Shown here in pieces: positions 19,396 through 35,693 of a stretch of DNA of 64,000 bases. The notes under the pieces were generated by a model, which searched no databases, was not told the DNA's origin, and saw only the letters and a list, made by a program, of their open reading frames with translations. The DNA is taken from positions 550,386-614,385 of the forward strand of contig NZ_HE978638.1 in assembly GCF_000312105.1 (NCBI RefSeq), given 5' to 3'. Each line of letters starts with the position of its first letter. The first letter of the stretch is position 1. Position numbers and translations under genes: made by a program. The stretch is from Aeromicrobium massiliense JC14 (lineage in GTDB: Bacteria; Actinomycetota; Actinomycetes; Propionibacteriales; Nocardioidaceae).

Positions 19396-19459
19396 GCGCG
19401 CGAGCGTAGTGAATCTCGCCGGGCGACGCGCGCTGCGACGCGCGGGGCGGCCCGGCCGG

Positions 19460-19843
19460 TCAGAACGCCAGCACCAGGTCGAGCCAGTTGAACGCCCAGG
19501 ACACGGCGGTCCCGACGAGGCTGACCGCGCCCAGCACGAGCCCGGCGAGCGCCATGCCGCCGCCGTCCTGACGCCCGCCGCTCGCGTCGATCTCCTGGCG
19601 GGCCAGGATGCCGAGCACGATCGCCGGCACGCCGAGCAGGAAGCAGCAGCAGACCAGACCGAGGATCCCCAGGATCATCGACCACAGGGCCTTCTTGTTC
19701 TGCTCGGGCGGCGGCGGCCCCCACGCGGGCGGCGGCCATCCGGGGCCACCGGGCGGCGGGACGGACGGCGGCTCGTCGGGCGGCACCCAGCCGTAGGGCG
19801 GGAGGTCGTGCGGGTCGTCGGGGCCGGGGTCGTGATCGGTCAC
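19460..19843 (-). CDS. DUF4190 membrane protein, copy B
   Basis: 127 residues, paralogue of the neighbouring gene. It has a Pro-rich N-terminus (about 45 residues), the identical PEQNKKALWSMILGI block, and a first helix with a CCC run, then LARQEIDASGGRQDGGGMA and a second helix. The function is unknown. The start is GTG at 19843: a TAGGCT box (minus 19855-19850) ends six bases before it, fitting leaderless expression. It has its own promoter, so the two copies may be regulated separately. Confidence 0.82.
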   Translation of the reverse strand: MTDHDPGPDDPHDLPPYGWVPPDEPPSVPPPGGPGWPPPAWGPPPPEQNKKALWSMILGILGLVCCCFLLGVPAIVLGILARQEIDASGGRQDGGGMALAGLVLGAVSLVGTAVSWAFNWLDLVLAF

Positions 19844-19852
19844 CGGCGGAGC

Positions 19853-20515
19853 CTACGGCCCGGCGGGCCCCGTGTCCGGCGTCCGGGTGAACCACAGGTA
19901 GGCGTGCCCCCACGCGACGTAGACGAGCGGGAGGGCGAGCACCAGACCGGCGCACACCACCAGCAGCCCGGCCAGCACGATCCCGATCGTGAGGAGCATG
20001 AGGCTCACGACGTCGCCCAGGTGCTGCACGACGAGCTCGCCACTGCGGCGCACGGCGTCCACCGGCCCGAGCCGCTCGACCAGGATGACGTAGGGCGTGA
20101 ACCCGGTCAGCACCGCGACGGCGACGCCCGGCAGCAGGCACAGCAGCGTGCCGACCGTGGTCATCGTCGCGACGAGCAGCCCGGTCAGCACCACGTCGGG
20201 CAGGGGCAGCGACCGCGCGGCCCGGACGACGTCGAACTCGCCCCCGTCGAGGGCGTCCAGGCCAGCGCGCACGAGCACCGCGGCGAGCACCTGCCAGAAG
20301 GCGACCAGCACGACCGCCCAGCAGGCCCAGGCGATCCGGCTGGTGCCGGCGAGCGCCTGGACGCCGGCGGCCGACAGCACGCCCGCCAGCACCACCACGG
20401 CGCTGCCCCCGATCACCCGGGCCGGGTCGGCGGCGAGGACGCGCCAGGCCGCGGCCAGCGAGTCGAACGGCTCCAGCTCGGGCGGGGGAGGCGTGGCGGA
20501 CGGGTCGGGGACCAT
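19853..20515 (-). CDS. integral membrane protein, glycerophosphoryl-diester-phosphodiesterase-membrane-domain-like
   Basis: 220 residues, function unknown. It contains about five to six hydrophobic segments: [67 protein letters not shown] and two near the C-terminus. The layout and the conserved amphipathic [16 protein letters not shown] resemble DUF-type membrane proteins often paired with RDD/DUF4190 genes. The frame is open upstream to 20677, but the ATG at 20515 is preferred because a TACGCT box (minus 20528-20523) lies seven bases before it and the upstream part overlaps the trpC promoter region. Confidence 0.7.
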   Translation of the reverse strand: MVPDPSATPPPPELEPFDSLAAAWRVLAADPARVIGGSAVVVLAGVLSAAGVQALAGTSRIAWACWAVVLVAFWQVLAAVLVRAGLDALDGGEFDVVRAARSLPLPDVVLTGLLVATMTTVGTLLCLLPGVAVAVLTGFTPYVILVERLGPVDAVRRSGELVVQHLGDVVSLMLLTIGIVLAGLLVVCAGLVLALPLVYVAWGHAYLWFTRTPDTGPAGP

Positions 20516-20657
20516 GGGCCGGAGCGTAGCGACGCGTGGGACGGGGACCCCGGAGGCGGGCCCGGATGCTGGGCTGTCGTCCGGCGTGACGGGCGCTCGG
20601 ACTACGCTGGGACGCATTCCGGCCCGTGCCGCGGCCGGTGCATCGGAGGAGGCCACG

Positions 20658-21464
20658 ATGACCGTGCTCGACGACATCCTTGCGGGCGTCGCCGCGGACC
20701 GTGATCAGCGCATGGCGCAGACCACGCTCGAGGACCTCAAGGAGCGCGCCGCGCGCCAGCTGCCGTCGATCGACCCCATGCCCGCCTTCCGCGCGGACGG
20801 GGTCTCCGTCATCGCCGAGGTGAAGCGGTCCAGCCCCAGCAAGGGCGCGCTCGCCGAGATCGCCGACCCCGCCGCGCTCGCGTCCGCCTACGAGTCCGGT
20901 GGCGCGGCCGCGATCAGCGTGCTCACCGAGCAGCGCCGCTTCGGCGGCTCGCTGGACGACCTGCGCGCCGTCCGCTCGCGCGTCGACGTCCCGCTGCTGC
21001 GCAAGGACTTCATCACCACCTCCTACGAGCTGTGGGAGGCGCGGGCTGCCGGTGCCGACCTGGCCCTGCTCATCGTCGCCGCGCTGGAGCAGAACGCGCT
21101 CGAGAGCCTGATCGAGCGCGCGCGCTCGATCGGCCTGACGCCGCTGGTGGAGGTGCACGACGAGGAGGAGGCGCGGCGTGCCGTCGACGCCGGCGCCGAC
21201 CTGGTCGGCGTCAACGCCCGCAACCTCAAGACGCTCGAGGTCGACACCGGCACGTTCGCACGCGTCGCGCCGGTGCTGCCCGACCACGTCGTCAAGGTCG
21301 CCGAGTCCGGCGTGAAGGGCCCGCACGACGTCATCTCCTACGCCCGCTCCGGTGCGAACGTCGTGCTGGTCGGCGAGACCCTGGTGCGCGGCGACGACCC
21401 GCGCGCGTCGGTCGCCGACCTCGTCGCGGCCGGCCAGCACCCCGCCCTGCAGCACCGATGGTGA
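20658..21464 (+). CDS. trpC: indole-3-glycerol phosphate synthase
   Basis: 268 residues, a (beta/alpha)8 barrel. It cyclises CdRP to indole-3-glycerol phosphate. Seen: the catalytic Lys and Glu in [13 protein letters not shown] (about residue 55), [12 protein letters not shown] with the second catalytic Lys, and the [14 protein letters not shown] and VAESGVKG phosphate-binding ends. The ATG at 20658 is preceded by GGAGGA. A TACGCT -10-like box lies near 20605. It is 108 bases upstream of trpB. Confidence 0.96.
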   Translation: MTVLDDILAGVAADRDQRMAQTTLEDLKERAARQLPSIDPMPAFRADGVSVIAEVKRSSPSKGALAEIADPAALASAYESGGAAAISVLTEQRRFGGSLDDLRAVRSRVDVPLLRKDFITTSYELWEARAAGADLALLIVAALEQNALESLIERARSIGLTPLVEVHDEEEARRAVDAGADLVGVNARNLKTLEVDTGTFARVAPVLPDHVVKVAESGVKGPHDVISYARSGANVVLVGETLVRGDDPRASVADLVAAGQHPALQHRW

Positions 21465-21572
21465 CGCGGCGTTCCGCCCCGCCGCCCCGTCCCACCTCCC
21501 GGTGAGGCTCGTCCGCGACGTTCGTGATCGTCGACGGCCGTCCACCGGACCCTTCGCAGAGGAACATTCGTC

Positions 21573-22799
21573 ATGACGTACGCACAACCTGATGCCAGCG
21601 GTCACTTCGGCCGCTTCGGCGGGCGCTTCATGCCCGAGGCCCTCATCGCCACGCTGGACGAGCTCGACACCGCCTGGACCGAGGCCAAGGCCGACCCGGT
21701 CTTCACCGCCGAGCTGGACCGGATGCTGCGCGAGTACGCCAACGTCCCCAGCCCGCTGTACGACGCGACCCGCTTCTCCGAGGCCGCCGGCGCCCGCATC
21801 CTGCTCAAGCGCGAGGACCTCAACCACACGGGTGCGCACAAGATCCGCAACGTCCTGGGCCAGGCGCTGCTGGCCAAGCGGATGGGCAAGCCGCGCGCGA
21901 TCGCCGAGACCGGTGCCGGCCAGCACGGCGTCGCCTCGGCCACCGCGTGCGCCTACCTGGACATGGAGTGCACGGTCTACATGGGCGAGGTCGACACCGA
22001 GCGCCAGGCGCTCAACGTCGCCCGCATGAAGATGCTGGGCGCCGAGGTCGTGCCCGTCCGCACCGGCAGCCGCACGCTCAAGGACGCGATCAACGAGGCG
22101 CTGCGCGACTGGGTCGCGACCGTCGAGCGCACCACCTACCTGTTCGGCACCGCCGCCGGGCCGCACCCGTTCCCGGCGATGGTGCGCGACCTGACGCGCG
22201 GCATCGGCGACGAGGCCCGGCGCCAGAGCCTGGAGCTGCTCGGACGCCTGCCCGACGCGGCGGTCGCCTGCGTCGGCGGCGGATCGAACGCGATCGGCCT
22301 GTTCACCGGCTTCGTCGACGACGCCGACGTGAGGCTGTACGGCGTCGAGGCCGGCGGCGACGGCGTCGAGACCGGACGTCACGCGGCCACGATCACCGGC
22401 GGCGACGTCGGCGTCCTGCACGGTGCGCGCTCGTTCCTGCTGCAGGACGAGGACGGCCAGACGATGGAGTCGCACTCGATCTCCGCCGGCCTGGACTACC
22501 CGGGCGTCGGCCCGGAGCACTCCTACCTGGCCGACATCGGCCGGGCGTCGTACTTCCCGGCCACCGACGCCGAGGCGATGCACGCCTTCGACCTGCTGTG
22601 CAAGACCGAGGGCATCATCCCGGCCATCGAGTCCGCCCACGCCCTGGCCGGCTCGCTGCGCCTGGCGAAGGAGCTGGGCCCGGACGCCACGATCCTGGTG
22701 AACCTGTCCGGCCGCGGTGACAAGGACGTCCACACCGCGGCGGAGTACTTCGGCCTGATCGACGGACCGGTCGTCCTCGAGGAGGGGGTGGAGGAGTGA
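21573..22799 (+). CDS. trpB: tryptophan synthase beta chain
   Basis: 408 residues. PLP enzyme joining indole to serine. Seen: [12 protein letters not shown]-terminus, PLP lysine K90 in [13 protein letters not shown], the phosphate-binding [10 protein letters not shown], and LSGRGDKDV at the C-terminus. It is the TrpB1 type. The ATG at 21573 has an AGAGGA site. The 108-bp gap after trpC shows no convincing small gene (no trpM-like ORF). The stop overlaps the trpA GTG. Confidence 0.97.
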   Translation: MTYAQPDASGHFGRFGGRFMPEALIATLDELDTAWTEAKADPVFTAELDRMLREYANVPSPLYDATRFSEAAGARILLKREDLNHTGAHKIRNVLGQALLAKRMGKPRAIAETGAGQHGVASATACAYLDMECTVYMGEVDTERQALNVARMKMLGAEVVPVRTGSRTLKDAINEALRDWVATVERTTYLFGTAAGPHPFPAMVRDLTRGIGDEARRQSLELLGRLPDAAVACVGGGSNAIGLFTGFVDDADVRLYGVEAGGDGVETGRHAATITGGDVGVLHGARSFLLQDEDGQTMESHSISAGLDYPGVGPEHSYLADIGRASYFPATDAEAMHAFDLLCKTEGIIPAIESAHALAGSLRLAKELGPDATILVNLSGRGDKDVHTAAEYFGLIDGPVVLEEGVEE

Positions 22800-23593
22800 G
22801 CGCCGTCGACGAGCTGTTCGCCCGCACCCGCGCCGAGGACCGCGCGGCCCTGGTCGGCTACCTGCCGGCCGGCTTCCCCGACAAGAAGACGTCCATCGCG
22901 GCGATCGAGGCGATGGTCGAGGGCGGCGTCGACCTGGTCGAGGTCGGCCTGCCCTACAGCGACCCGGTCATGGACGGTCCCACGATCCAGGCCGCCGCCG
23001 ACACCGCGCTGGCCGCGGGCACCAAGGTGGGCGACGTGTTCGACGTCGTGGCCGTCAGCGCCGCCACCGGGGCACCGACGGTCGTCATGACCTACTGGAA
23101 CCCGGTCGAGCGGCTGGGCGTGGCCACCTTCGCCGAGCGGCTCGCCGCCGCCGGCGGGTCCGGCCTCATCACCCCCGACCTCACGCCGGACGAGGCGGGG
23201 GAGTGGACGGCCGCCGCGCGCGAGCACGGCCTGGACCAGATCTTCCTCGTCGCGCCGTCGTCGACCGACGAGCGCCTGGCCATGACCGCCGAGGCGGCGA
23301 GCGGATTCGTCTACGCGACCGCCGTCATGGGCGTCACCGGCCAGCGCCAGCAGACCAGCAGCCTCGCGCCCACCCTGGTGCAGCGCCTGCGCGGCGTCAC
23401 CGACAAGCCGGTCGGCGTCGGCCTGGGCGTCAGCAACGGCGAGCAGGCGCACGAGGTCGCCGCGTTCGCCGACGCCGTCATCGTCGGCTCCGCGCTCGTG
23501 CGCTGCCTGCTGGACGCACCCACCCCCTCGGCCGGCGTGGACGCCGTCCGCGAGCTGGCCCGCGAGCTCCGCGCGGGCGTCGAGAGGTCCTGA
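22796..23593 (+). CDS. trpA: tryptophan synthase alpha chain
   Basis: 265 residues, a (beta/alpha)8 barrel that releases indole from indole-glycerol phosphate. Seen: GYLPAGFPD, the catalytic Glu and Asp in [19 protein letters not shown] (about residues 45-60), and the phosphate loops GVTGQRQ and [10 protein letters not shown]. The GTG start overlaps the trpB stop (GTGA). The TGA shares its last base with the lgt ATG. Confidence 0.97.
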   Translation: MSAVDELFARTRAEDRAALVGYLPAGFPDKKTSIAAIEAMVEGGVDLVEVGLPYSDPVMDGPTIQAAADTALAAGTKVGDVFDVVAVSAATGAPTVVMTYWNPVERLGVATFAERLAAAGGSGLITPDLTPDEAGEWTAAAREHGLDQIFLVAPSSTDERLAMTAEAASGFVYATAVMGVTGQRQQTSSLAPTLVQRLRGVTDKPVGVGLGVSNGEQAHEVAAFADAVIVGSALVRCLLDAPTPSAGVDAVRELARELRAGVERS

Positions 23594-24531
23594 TGCTCAC
23601 GTACCTGCCCAGCCCCGACAGCGGGGTCTGGCACCTCGGACCCGTGCCCCTGCGCGCCTACGCCTTCGGCATCATCATCGGCGCCGTGCTGGCCATCGTC
23701 ATCGCGGAGCGCCGTCTGCAGGCCCGCGGCGGACGTCCCGGGGTCGTCGGCGACATCGCCATGTTCGCGATCCCGGCCGGCATCGTCGGCGCCCGGATCT
23801 ACCACGTCGTCACCGACAACGAGCTGTACTTCGGCGGCGGCCAGGACTGGACCGACGTCTTCCGCATCTGGGAGGGCGGCTTGGGCATCTGGGGCGCCGT
23901 CAGCGGCGGCGCGCTCGGCGCGTGGTACGCCTGCCACCGGTACGGCGTGCGGTTCCGCGCCCTGGCCGACGCCCTCGCGCCCGGCCTGCTCGTCGCGCAG
24001 GCGGTCGGCCGCATCGGCAACTGGTTCAACCAGGAGCTGTTCGGCAAGCCGACCACCGTGCCGTGGGCGCTGGAGATCGACGCCGACAACCGGCCGAGCG
24101 GGTTCGAGCAGTTCGAGACGTTCCACCCGACGTTCCTGTACGAGGCGGTCTGGAACCTGCTCGGTGCCGCGCTCATCGTCTGGCTCGGCCACCGCTTCCG
24201 GCTGCACGGCGGCCGCGTCTTCGCGCTCTACGTCATGGTCTACACGGCCGGACGCTTCTGGATCGAGCAGCTGCGCATCGACCCGGCCAACGAGATCGGC
24301 CCGTTCCGGCTGAACGTCTGGACGTCCGTGATCATGTTCGTGCTCGCCCTGGCCTACTTCGTCTGGGCGACGCGCAAGGGCTTCGACGAGCCGGGCGCGA
24401 TGATGCCCCGCCACGAGGTCGACGCGCCCGCCGACGGCGACGAGGCCGTCGCGGCCGACGCCGACGACGCGACCGACCCGGCCGCCGAGGACGTCGCGGA
24501 GCACTCCGAGCCGGAGACGCCTCGGCCATGA
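23593..24531 (+). CDS. lgt: prolipoprotein diacylglyceryl transferase
   Basis: 312 residues, seven membrane helices. It transfers diacylglycerol from phosphatidylglycerol to the lipobox Cys of prolipoproteins at the cytoplasmic membrane. Seen: the Lgt signature AVGRIGNWFNQELFGKPT with its essential Arg/Asn/Glu, an early PLRAYAFGIIIG, and FHPTFLYEAVWN. The C-terminal tail (about 45 residues) is rich in Asp, Glu and Ala, common in actinobacterial Lgt. Likely clients in this window include the LivK-type protein and the DUF6318-like lipoprotein. The stop overlaps the next ATG. Confidence 0.95.
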   Translation: MLTYLPSPDSGVWHLGPVPLRAYAFGIIIGAVLAIVIAERRLQARGGRPGVVGDIAMFAIPAGIVGARIYHVVTDNELYFGGGQDWTDVFRIWEGGLGIWGAVSGGALGAWYACHRYGVRFRALADALAPGLLVAQAVGRIGNWFNQELFGKPTTVPWALEIDADNRPSGFEQFETFHPTFLYEAVWNLLGAALIVWLGHRFRLHGGRVFALYVMVYTAGRFWIEQLRIDPANEIGPFRLNVWTSVIMFVLALAYFVWATRKGFDEPGAMMPRHEVDAPADGDEAVAADADDATDPAAEDVAEHSEPETPRP

Positions 24532-25241
24532 CGGAGGGGGCGCCGGCCGGCGAGATCGGGCACGAGCACGCCGACGTCACCGGCGGCTGGCTGCGGCCCG
24601 CCGTGTTCGGCGCCATGGACGGGCTGGTCTCCAACTTCGCGCTCGTCATGGGCGTCTCCGGCGGCACCGCCGACCGCGACGCGGTCGTGCTGGCCGGTCT
24701 GGCCGGCCTGGCCGCGGGCGCGTTCTCGATGGCCGCGGGGGAGTACACCTCCGTCGCCAGCCAGTCCGAGGCCGCGCTGCGCGAGGTGCAGAAGGAACGG
24801 GCCGAGATCCTCGGCAACGGTCCCGCCGAGGAGGCCGAGCTCGCCGAGATGTTCGTCGAGAAGGGCATGGACGAGGACGTCGCCCGCGAGGCGGCCGCCG
24901 ACATCCACCGCGACCTGGAGAAGGCCGTGCGGGTGCACGCGGAGGTCGAGCTCGGCGTCGACGTCGACGACCTGCCGTCCCCGACGCTCGCGGCCGTGTC
25001 CTCGTTCGGCTCGTTCGCCGTCGGTGCCGTGCTGCCGCTGCTGCCGTTCCTGCTCGGCGCGGCCACCGTCTGGCCCGCGGTCGCCGTGTCGCTCGTCGCC
25101 CTGTTCGGGTGCGGCGCGCTCGTCACGCGTCTGACCTCCCGCCCGTGGTGGTTCGGCGGCCTGCGTCAGCTGCTGCTGGGCGGCCTCGCCGCGGCGCTCA
25201 CCTACGGCTTCGGCTCCCTCGTGGGCGGCGCCGGGCTTTGA
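24528..25241 (+). CDS. VIT1/CCC1 family transporter (iron/manganese)
   Basis: 237 residues. N-terminal helix pair with AVFGAMDGLVSNFALVMGVSGG, then AAGAFSMAAGEYTSVASQSE, the family's metal-binding region. A long hydrophilic Glu-rich segment (about 80-150) follows, with two to three C-terminal helices. CCC1/VIT1 proteins export Fe(II) or Mn(II) from the cytosol. The start overlaps the lgt stop (ATGA). It is probably last in the trp-lgt transcript. A weak 5-bp hairpin (25256-25270) follows it. Confidence 0.88.
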   Translation: MTEGAPAGEIGHEHADVTGGWLRPAVFGAMDGLVSNFALVMGVSGGTADRDAVVLAGLAGLAAGAFSMAAGEYTSVASQSEAALREVQKERAEILGNGPAEEAELAEMFVEKGMDEDVAREAAADIHRDLEKAVRVHAEVELGVDVDDLPSPTLAAVSSFGSFAVGAVLPLLPFLLGAATVWPAVAVSLVALFGCGALVTRLTSRPWWFGGLRQLLLGGLAAALTYGFGSLVGGAGL

Positions 25242-25284
25242 CGCCCGTGCGGTGCGCCGGTTCGGCCGGCACGTGATCTGCGTG

Positions 25285-25290
25285 TAATGT
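25285..25290 (+). promoter_or_regulatory. candidate -10 of gltBD
   Basis: TAATGT with a loose TTCGGC at 25261-25266 (18-base spacing). The resulting leader of about 65 bases contains an 8-bp hairpin (25311-25318 with 25335-25342) directly before the GGAGG at 25345-25349. Confidence 0.4.
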
Positions 25291-25358
25291 GGCCGTGCTG
25301 ACTCGGGCCAACGTCGTCCCAGGTCTGGACGATCGACGACGTGTGGAGGTCATGCATC

Positions 25359-31365
<6,007 letters not shown>

Positions 31366-31386
31366 GCGACGTCCGACGCACGAACC

Positions 31387-31417
31387 GAAGGGGCCCGGCA
31401 CCGCGCCGGGCCCCTTC
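31387..31417 (+). terminator. terminator after gltBD
   Basis: Perfect 13-bp stem (31387-31399 with 31405-31417) and a five-base loop, followed by GTCGTCGTCC. It is a GC-rich hairpin without a clear U-tract. Confidence 0.8.
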
Positions 31418-31488
31418 GTCGTCGTCCGTTCACGTGAGCGACGTCTCACGAATGCGGGGCTCGGGTGCGGTAGTGGAGGACGGGTCGA

Positions 31489-31494
31489 TAGGGT
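31489..31494 (+). promoter_or_regulatory. -10 box of pyk
   Basis: TAGGGT, six bases, then the GTG start at 31501. Leaderless arrangement. Confidence 0.65.
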
Positions 31495-31500
31495 GGACCC

Positions 31501-32943
31501 GTGCGTAGAGCCAAGATCGTCTGTACCCTCGGGCCCGCTGTCGACACCTACGAGACCCTGCTCCAGCTGGCCGAGGCCGGCATGGACGTGGCTCGTCTGA
31601 ACATGAGCCACGGTGACGTGCCCGACCACCAGCGACGGCTCGACGCCGTGCGCCGCGTGGCCGAGGAGACCGGCAAGGCCATCGCCGTGCTCGCCGACCT
31701 CCAGGGCCCCAAGATCCGCCTCGGTCGCTTCGCGGACGGGCCCCACCAGCTGAGCGTCGGTGACTCCTTCACCATCACCGTCGACGACATCGAGGGCGAC
31801 GCGACGCGCTGCTCGACGACCTACAAGGGCCTGCCCGGCGACGTCTCGCCCGGCGACCCGATCCTGGTCGACGACGGCCGCGTCCGCCTGGTCGCCCGCG
31901 AGGTGACGGCCACCGACGTCGTCACCGAGGTCGAGGTCGCCGGCCCGGTCAGCAACAACAAGGGCATCAACCTGCCCGGCGTGAACGTCAGCGTCCCCGC
32001 GATGAGCGAGAAGGACGTCTCCGACCTGCGCTGGGCGCTCGGTGCCGGCGTCGACTACGTCGCGCTGTCGTTCGTCCGCAACGCGAGCGACGCCGACGAC
32101 GTCCGCGCGATCATGGACGAGGAGGGCGTCAAGCGTCCGATCATCGCCAAGATCGAGAAGCCGCAGGCGGTCGAGAACCTCGACGAGATCATGGACGCCT
32201 TCGACGCGTTCATGGTGGCCCGCGGCGACCTGGGCGTCGAGCTGCCGCTCGAGGACGTCCCGATCGTGCAGAAGCACATCGTGGAGAAGGCCCGCCGGAA
32301 CGCCAAGCCGGTCATCGTCGCCACGCAGATGCTGGAGTCGATGATCTCCTCGCCGCGCCCCACGCGCGCCGAGGCCTCCGACGTCGCCAACGCCGTGCTC
32401 GACGGCGCCGACGCGGTCATGCTCTCGGGCGAGACCAGCGTGGGCGACTACCCGATCGAGACGGTCCGCACGATGGCCAACATCGTGGAGTCCACCGAGG
32501 ACCACGGCCTGCCGCGCATGGCCGCCTACACCTGGCAGCCCAAGACCCGCGCCGGCATCATCTGCCGCGGCGCGGCCACGGTCGCGGAGTCGATCGAGGC
32601 CAAGTACGTCGTCGCGTTCACCACGATCGGCGGCTCGGCGCGACGCATGGCCCGCTACCGCTCGCACGTCCCGGTGCTCGCGCTGACGCCCGACCCGGTC
32701 ACCCGCAACCAGCTGGCGCTGACCTGGGGCGTGCAGACGTTCCTCATGCCCGAGGTCAAGCACACCGACGACATGGTGCTGCAGGTCGACACGGCGCTGC
32801 TCGAGCGTCACCTGGGCGAGGTCGGCGAGGAGGTCGTCATCGTCGCCGGTGCCCCTCCGGGAATCCCCGGCTCCACCAACGCGCTGCGCATCCACCGCAT
32901 CGGCGACGCGGTCAACGCCGCCGCCCCCGCGTACGAGAGCTGA
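31501..32943 (+). CDS. pyk: pyruvate kinase
   Basis: 480 residues. Transfers phosphate from phosphoenolpyruvate to ADP. Seen: KIVCTLGPAV and LNMSHG at the N-terminus, LADLQGPKIRLG, the catalytic segment IIAKIEKPQAVENLDEI (Lys, Glu) and VARGDLGVE, then ATQMLESMISSPRPTRAE and MLSGETSVGDYP. The C-terminal allosteric domain is complete. The GTG start at 31501 is immediately downstream of its -10 box. Monocistronic with its own terminator. Confidence 0.97.
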   Translation: MRRAKIVCTLGPAVDTYETLLQLAEAGMDVARLNMSHGDVPDHQRRLDAVRRVAEETGKAIAVLADLQGPKIRLGRFADGPHQLSVGDSFTITVDDIEGDATRCSTTYKGLPGDVSPGDPILVDDGRVRLVAREVTATDVVTEVEVAGPVSNNKGINLPGVNVSVPAMSEKDVSDLRWALGAGVDYVALSFVRNASDADDVRAIMDEEGVKRPIIAKIEKPQAVENLDEIMDAFDAFMVARGDLGVELPLEDVPIVQKHIVEKARRNAKPVIVATQMLESMISSPRPTRAEASDVANAVLDGADAVMLSGETSVGDYPIETVRTMANIVESTEDHGLPRMAAYTWQPKTRAGIICRGAATVAESIEAKYVVAFTTIGGSARRMARYRSHVPVLALTPDPVTRNQLALTWGVQTFLMPEVKHTDDMVLQVDTALLERHLGEVGEEVVIVAGAPPGIPGSTNALRIHRIGDAVNAAAPAYES

Positions 32944-32952
32944 GCAGCCGAG

Positions 32953-32983
32953 GAGGCCCGCACCCCACGAGGGTGCGGGCCTC
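32953..32983 (+). terminator. terminator after pyk
   Basis: Perfect 13-bp stem (32953-32965 with 32971-32983), CACGA loop, followed by TTCTCGTCC. Confidence 0.82.
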
Positions 32984-32998
32984 TTCTCGTCCGTCTCG

Positions 32999-33012
32999 TG
33001 GGAACGCTCCCA
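32999..33012. promoter_or_regulatory. LacI/CebR-type operator upstream of sugar-ABC ATPase
   Basis: TGGGAACGCTCCCA is one base from the actinobacterial CebR/LacI-family palindrome TGGGAGCGCTCCCA. It lies about 90 bases before the ATG of the ABC ATPase. This implies repression by a LacI-family sugar-responsive regulator encoded elsewhere. Confidence 0.7.
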
Positions 33013-33102
33013 AAAGGTGTTCCGGATCACGTTCGCGTGTGCGAGGGTGGCTCCACCACTCGGATCGTCCGGCACGTTCCTGCCGGTGGAAAGGAGCCTT
33101 CG

Positions 33103-34175
<1,073 letters not shown>

Positions 34176-34179
<4 letters not shown>

Positions 34180-35693
34180 TCCTCGTCGTCCTCGTCGTCC
34201 GGGCGCGCGGCCAGCAGCGCGGTCTCGACCGCGTGGCTCCAGCGCCGCGCGCCCCGGCGGCGGGCTTTCGGGTCCATCCGGGGCTGCCACGACGCGGCGC
34301 GGTGCCAGTTGCGGCGCAGGGTCGAGAGGCCCGACCAGAAGCCGACGGTGAGCCCCGCGGCATAGGCCGCGCCCAGGCACACCGTCTCGGACACGAGCGG
34401 ACGCTGCACGGGCACGTCGAGCACGTCGGCCACCATCTGCATGAGCAGGTGGTTCGAGGTCATGCCGCCGTCCACCCGCAGTCCGGCCAGGTCGATGCCG
34501 GCCTCGCGGCGCACCGCCTCGACGACCTCCCAGGTCTGCCACGCGGTCGCCTCGAGCACGGCCCGGGCCAGGTGGCCGCGACCCACGTACGAGGTGAGGC
34601 CGACGATGACGCCGCGAGCCTCCTGTGACCAGCGGGGGGCGTACAGCCCCGAGAAGGCCGGCACGATGGTGCACCCGCCGCTGTCGTCGACGGTGCGCGC
34701 GAGCGTCTCGATCTGCGGGGCCGTCGGGATGATCTCCAGCGAGTCGCGCAGCCACTGCACCAGCGAGCCGGCCATGGCGATCGAGCCCTCCAGCGCGTGC
34801 ACGGGCGGCTCGTCGCCCAGCACGTAGCCGACGGTGGTGAGCAGGCCGTCGGTGTCCGGCGGCCGCTCGGTGCCGGCGTTGACGAGCAGGAAGGCGCCGG
34901 TGCCGTACGTGCACTTGGCGTCGCCCGCCTCGAAGCAGGTCTGCCCGAACAGGGCCGCCTGCTGGTCGCCGATCGCCGCGGCGATCGGCACGCCGCGCAG
35001 CAGGGAGTCGCAGTCGCCGTAGCGCTCGGCGTTGCTGCGGATCTGCGGCAGCATCGCGCGGGGGACGCCCAGCAGGGCGAGCATGTCGTCGTCCCACTGC
35101 CGCGTCGTGAGGTCCATGAGCATGGTGCGGCTGGCGTTGGTGGCGTCGGTGACGTGGATGCCCCCGTCGCGTCCACCGGTGAGGTTCCAGATCAGCCAGG
35201 ACTCCATCGTGCCGAACAGCGCCTCGCCGGCCTCGCCGCGCTCGCGGAGCCCCGGCACGTGGTCGAGCAGCCAGCGCAGCCGCGGGCCGGCGAAGTACGT
35301 GGCCGGCCGCAGCCCGGTCGTGGCCCGGATGCGGTCGGCGTCGCCGGCGGCCACCAGGGCGTCCACGAGCTCGGACGTGCGGGTGTCCTGCCAGGTGATC
35401 GCCGGGGCGAGCGGACGTCCGGTGCCCGGGTCCCACACGACGGTGGTCTCGCGCTGGTTGGCGATGCCCAGCGCGGCGACGTCGCGCTCGTCCGCGCCGG
35501 CCTGGGCGAGGGCCGCCGGCACGACGCGCTGCACGTTGCGCCAGATCTCCAGCGCGTCGTGCTCGGCCCAGCCGGGCCGCCGGAACAGCTGGCGGTGCTC
35601 GCGCTGGGCGAGCGAGACGGTCTGGCCCTGGCGGTCGAAGAGCATGCAGCGGGTCGAGGTGGTGCCCTGGTCGATCGCGGCCACGTAGCTCAC
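34176..35693 (-). CDS. glpK2: glycerol kinase, second copy
   Basis: 505 residues, FGGY family. Phosphorylates glycerol to glycerol-3-phosphate. Seen: the N-terminal [16 protein letters not shown] phosphate loop, [30 protein letters not shown], and the second signature [15 protein letters not shown]. It is clearly paralogous to the kinase at 37416-38933 but diverged, with an acidic DDEDDED tail. The GTG start overlaps the iclR stop (GTGA), so it is co-transcribed with that regulator. It overlaps the end of the convergent ABC ATPase gene by four bases. Confidence 0.93.

Noticed and set aside
21465..21572. A trpM-like small gene between trpC and trpB
   Set aside because: Frames across this gap are mostly continuations of shadow frames of trpC, with no ribosome site or recognisable sequence.
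19392..22733. An 1113-codon minus-strand frame across trpC and trpB
   Set aside because: Arg/Gly/Val-rich shadow antisense to conserved trp genes.
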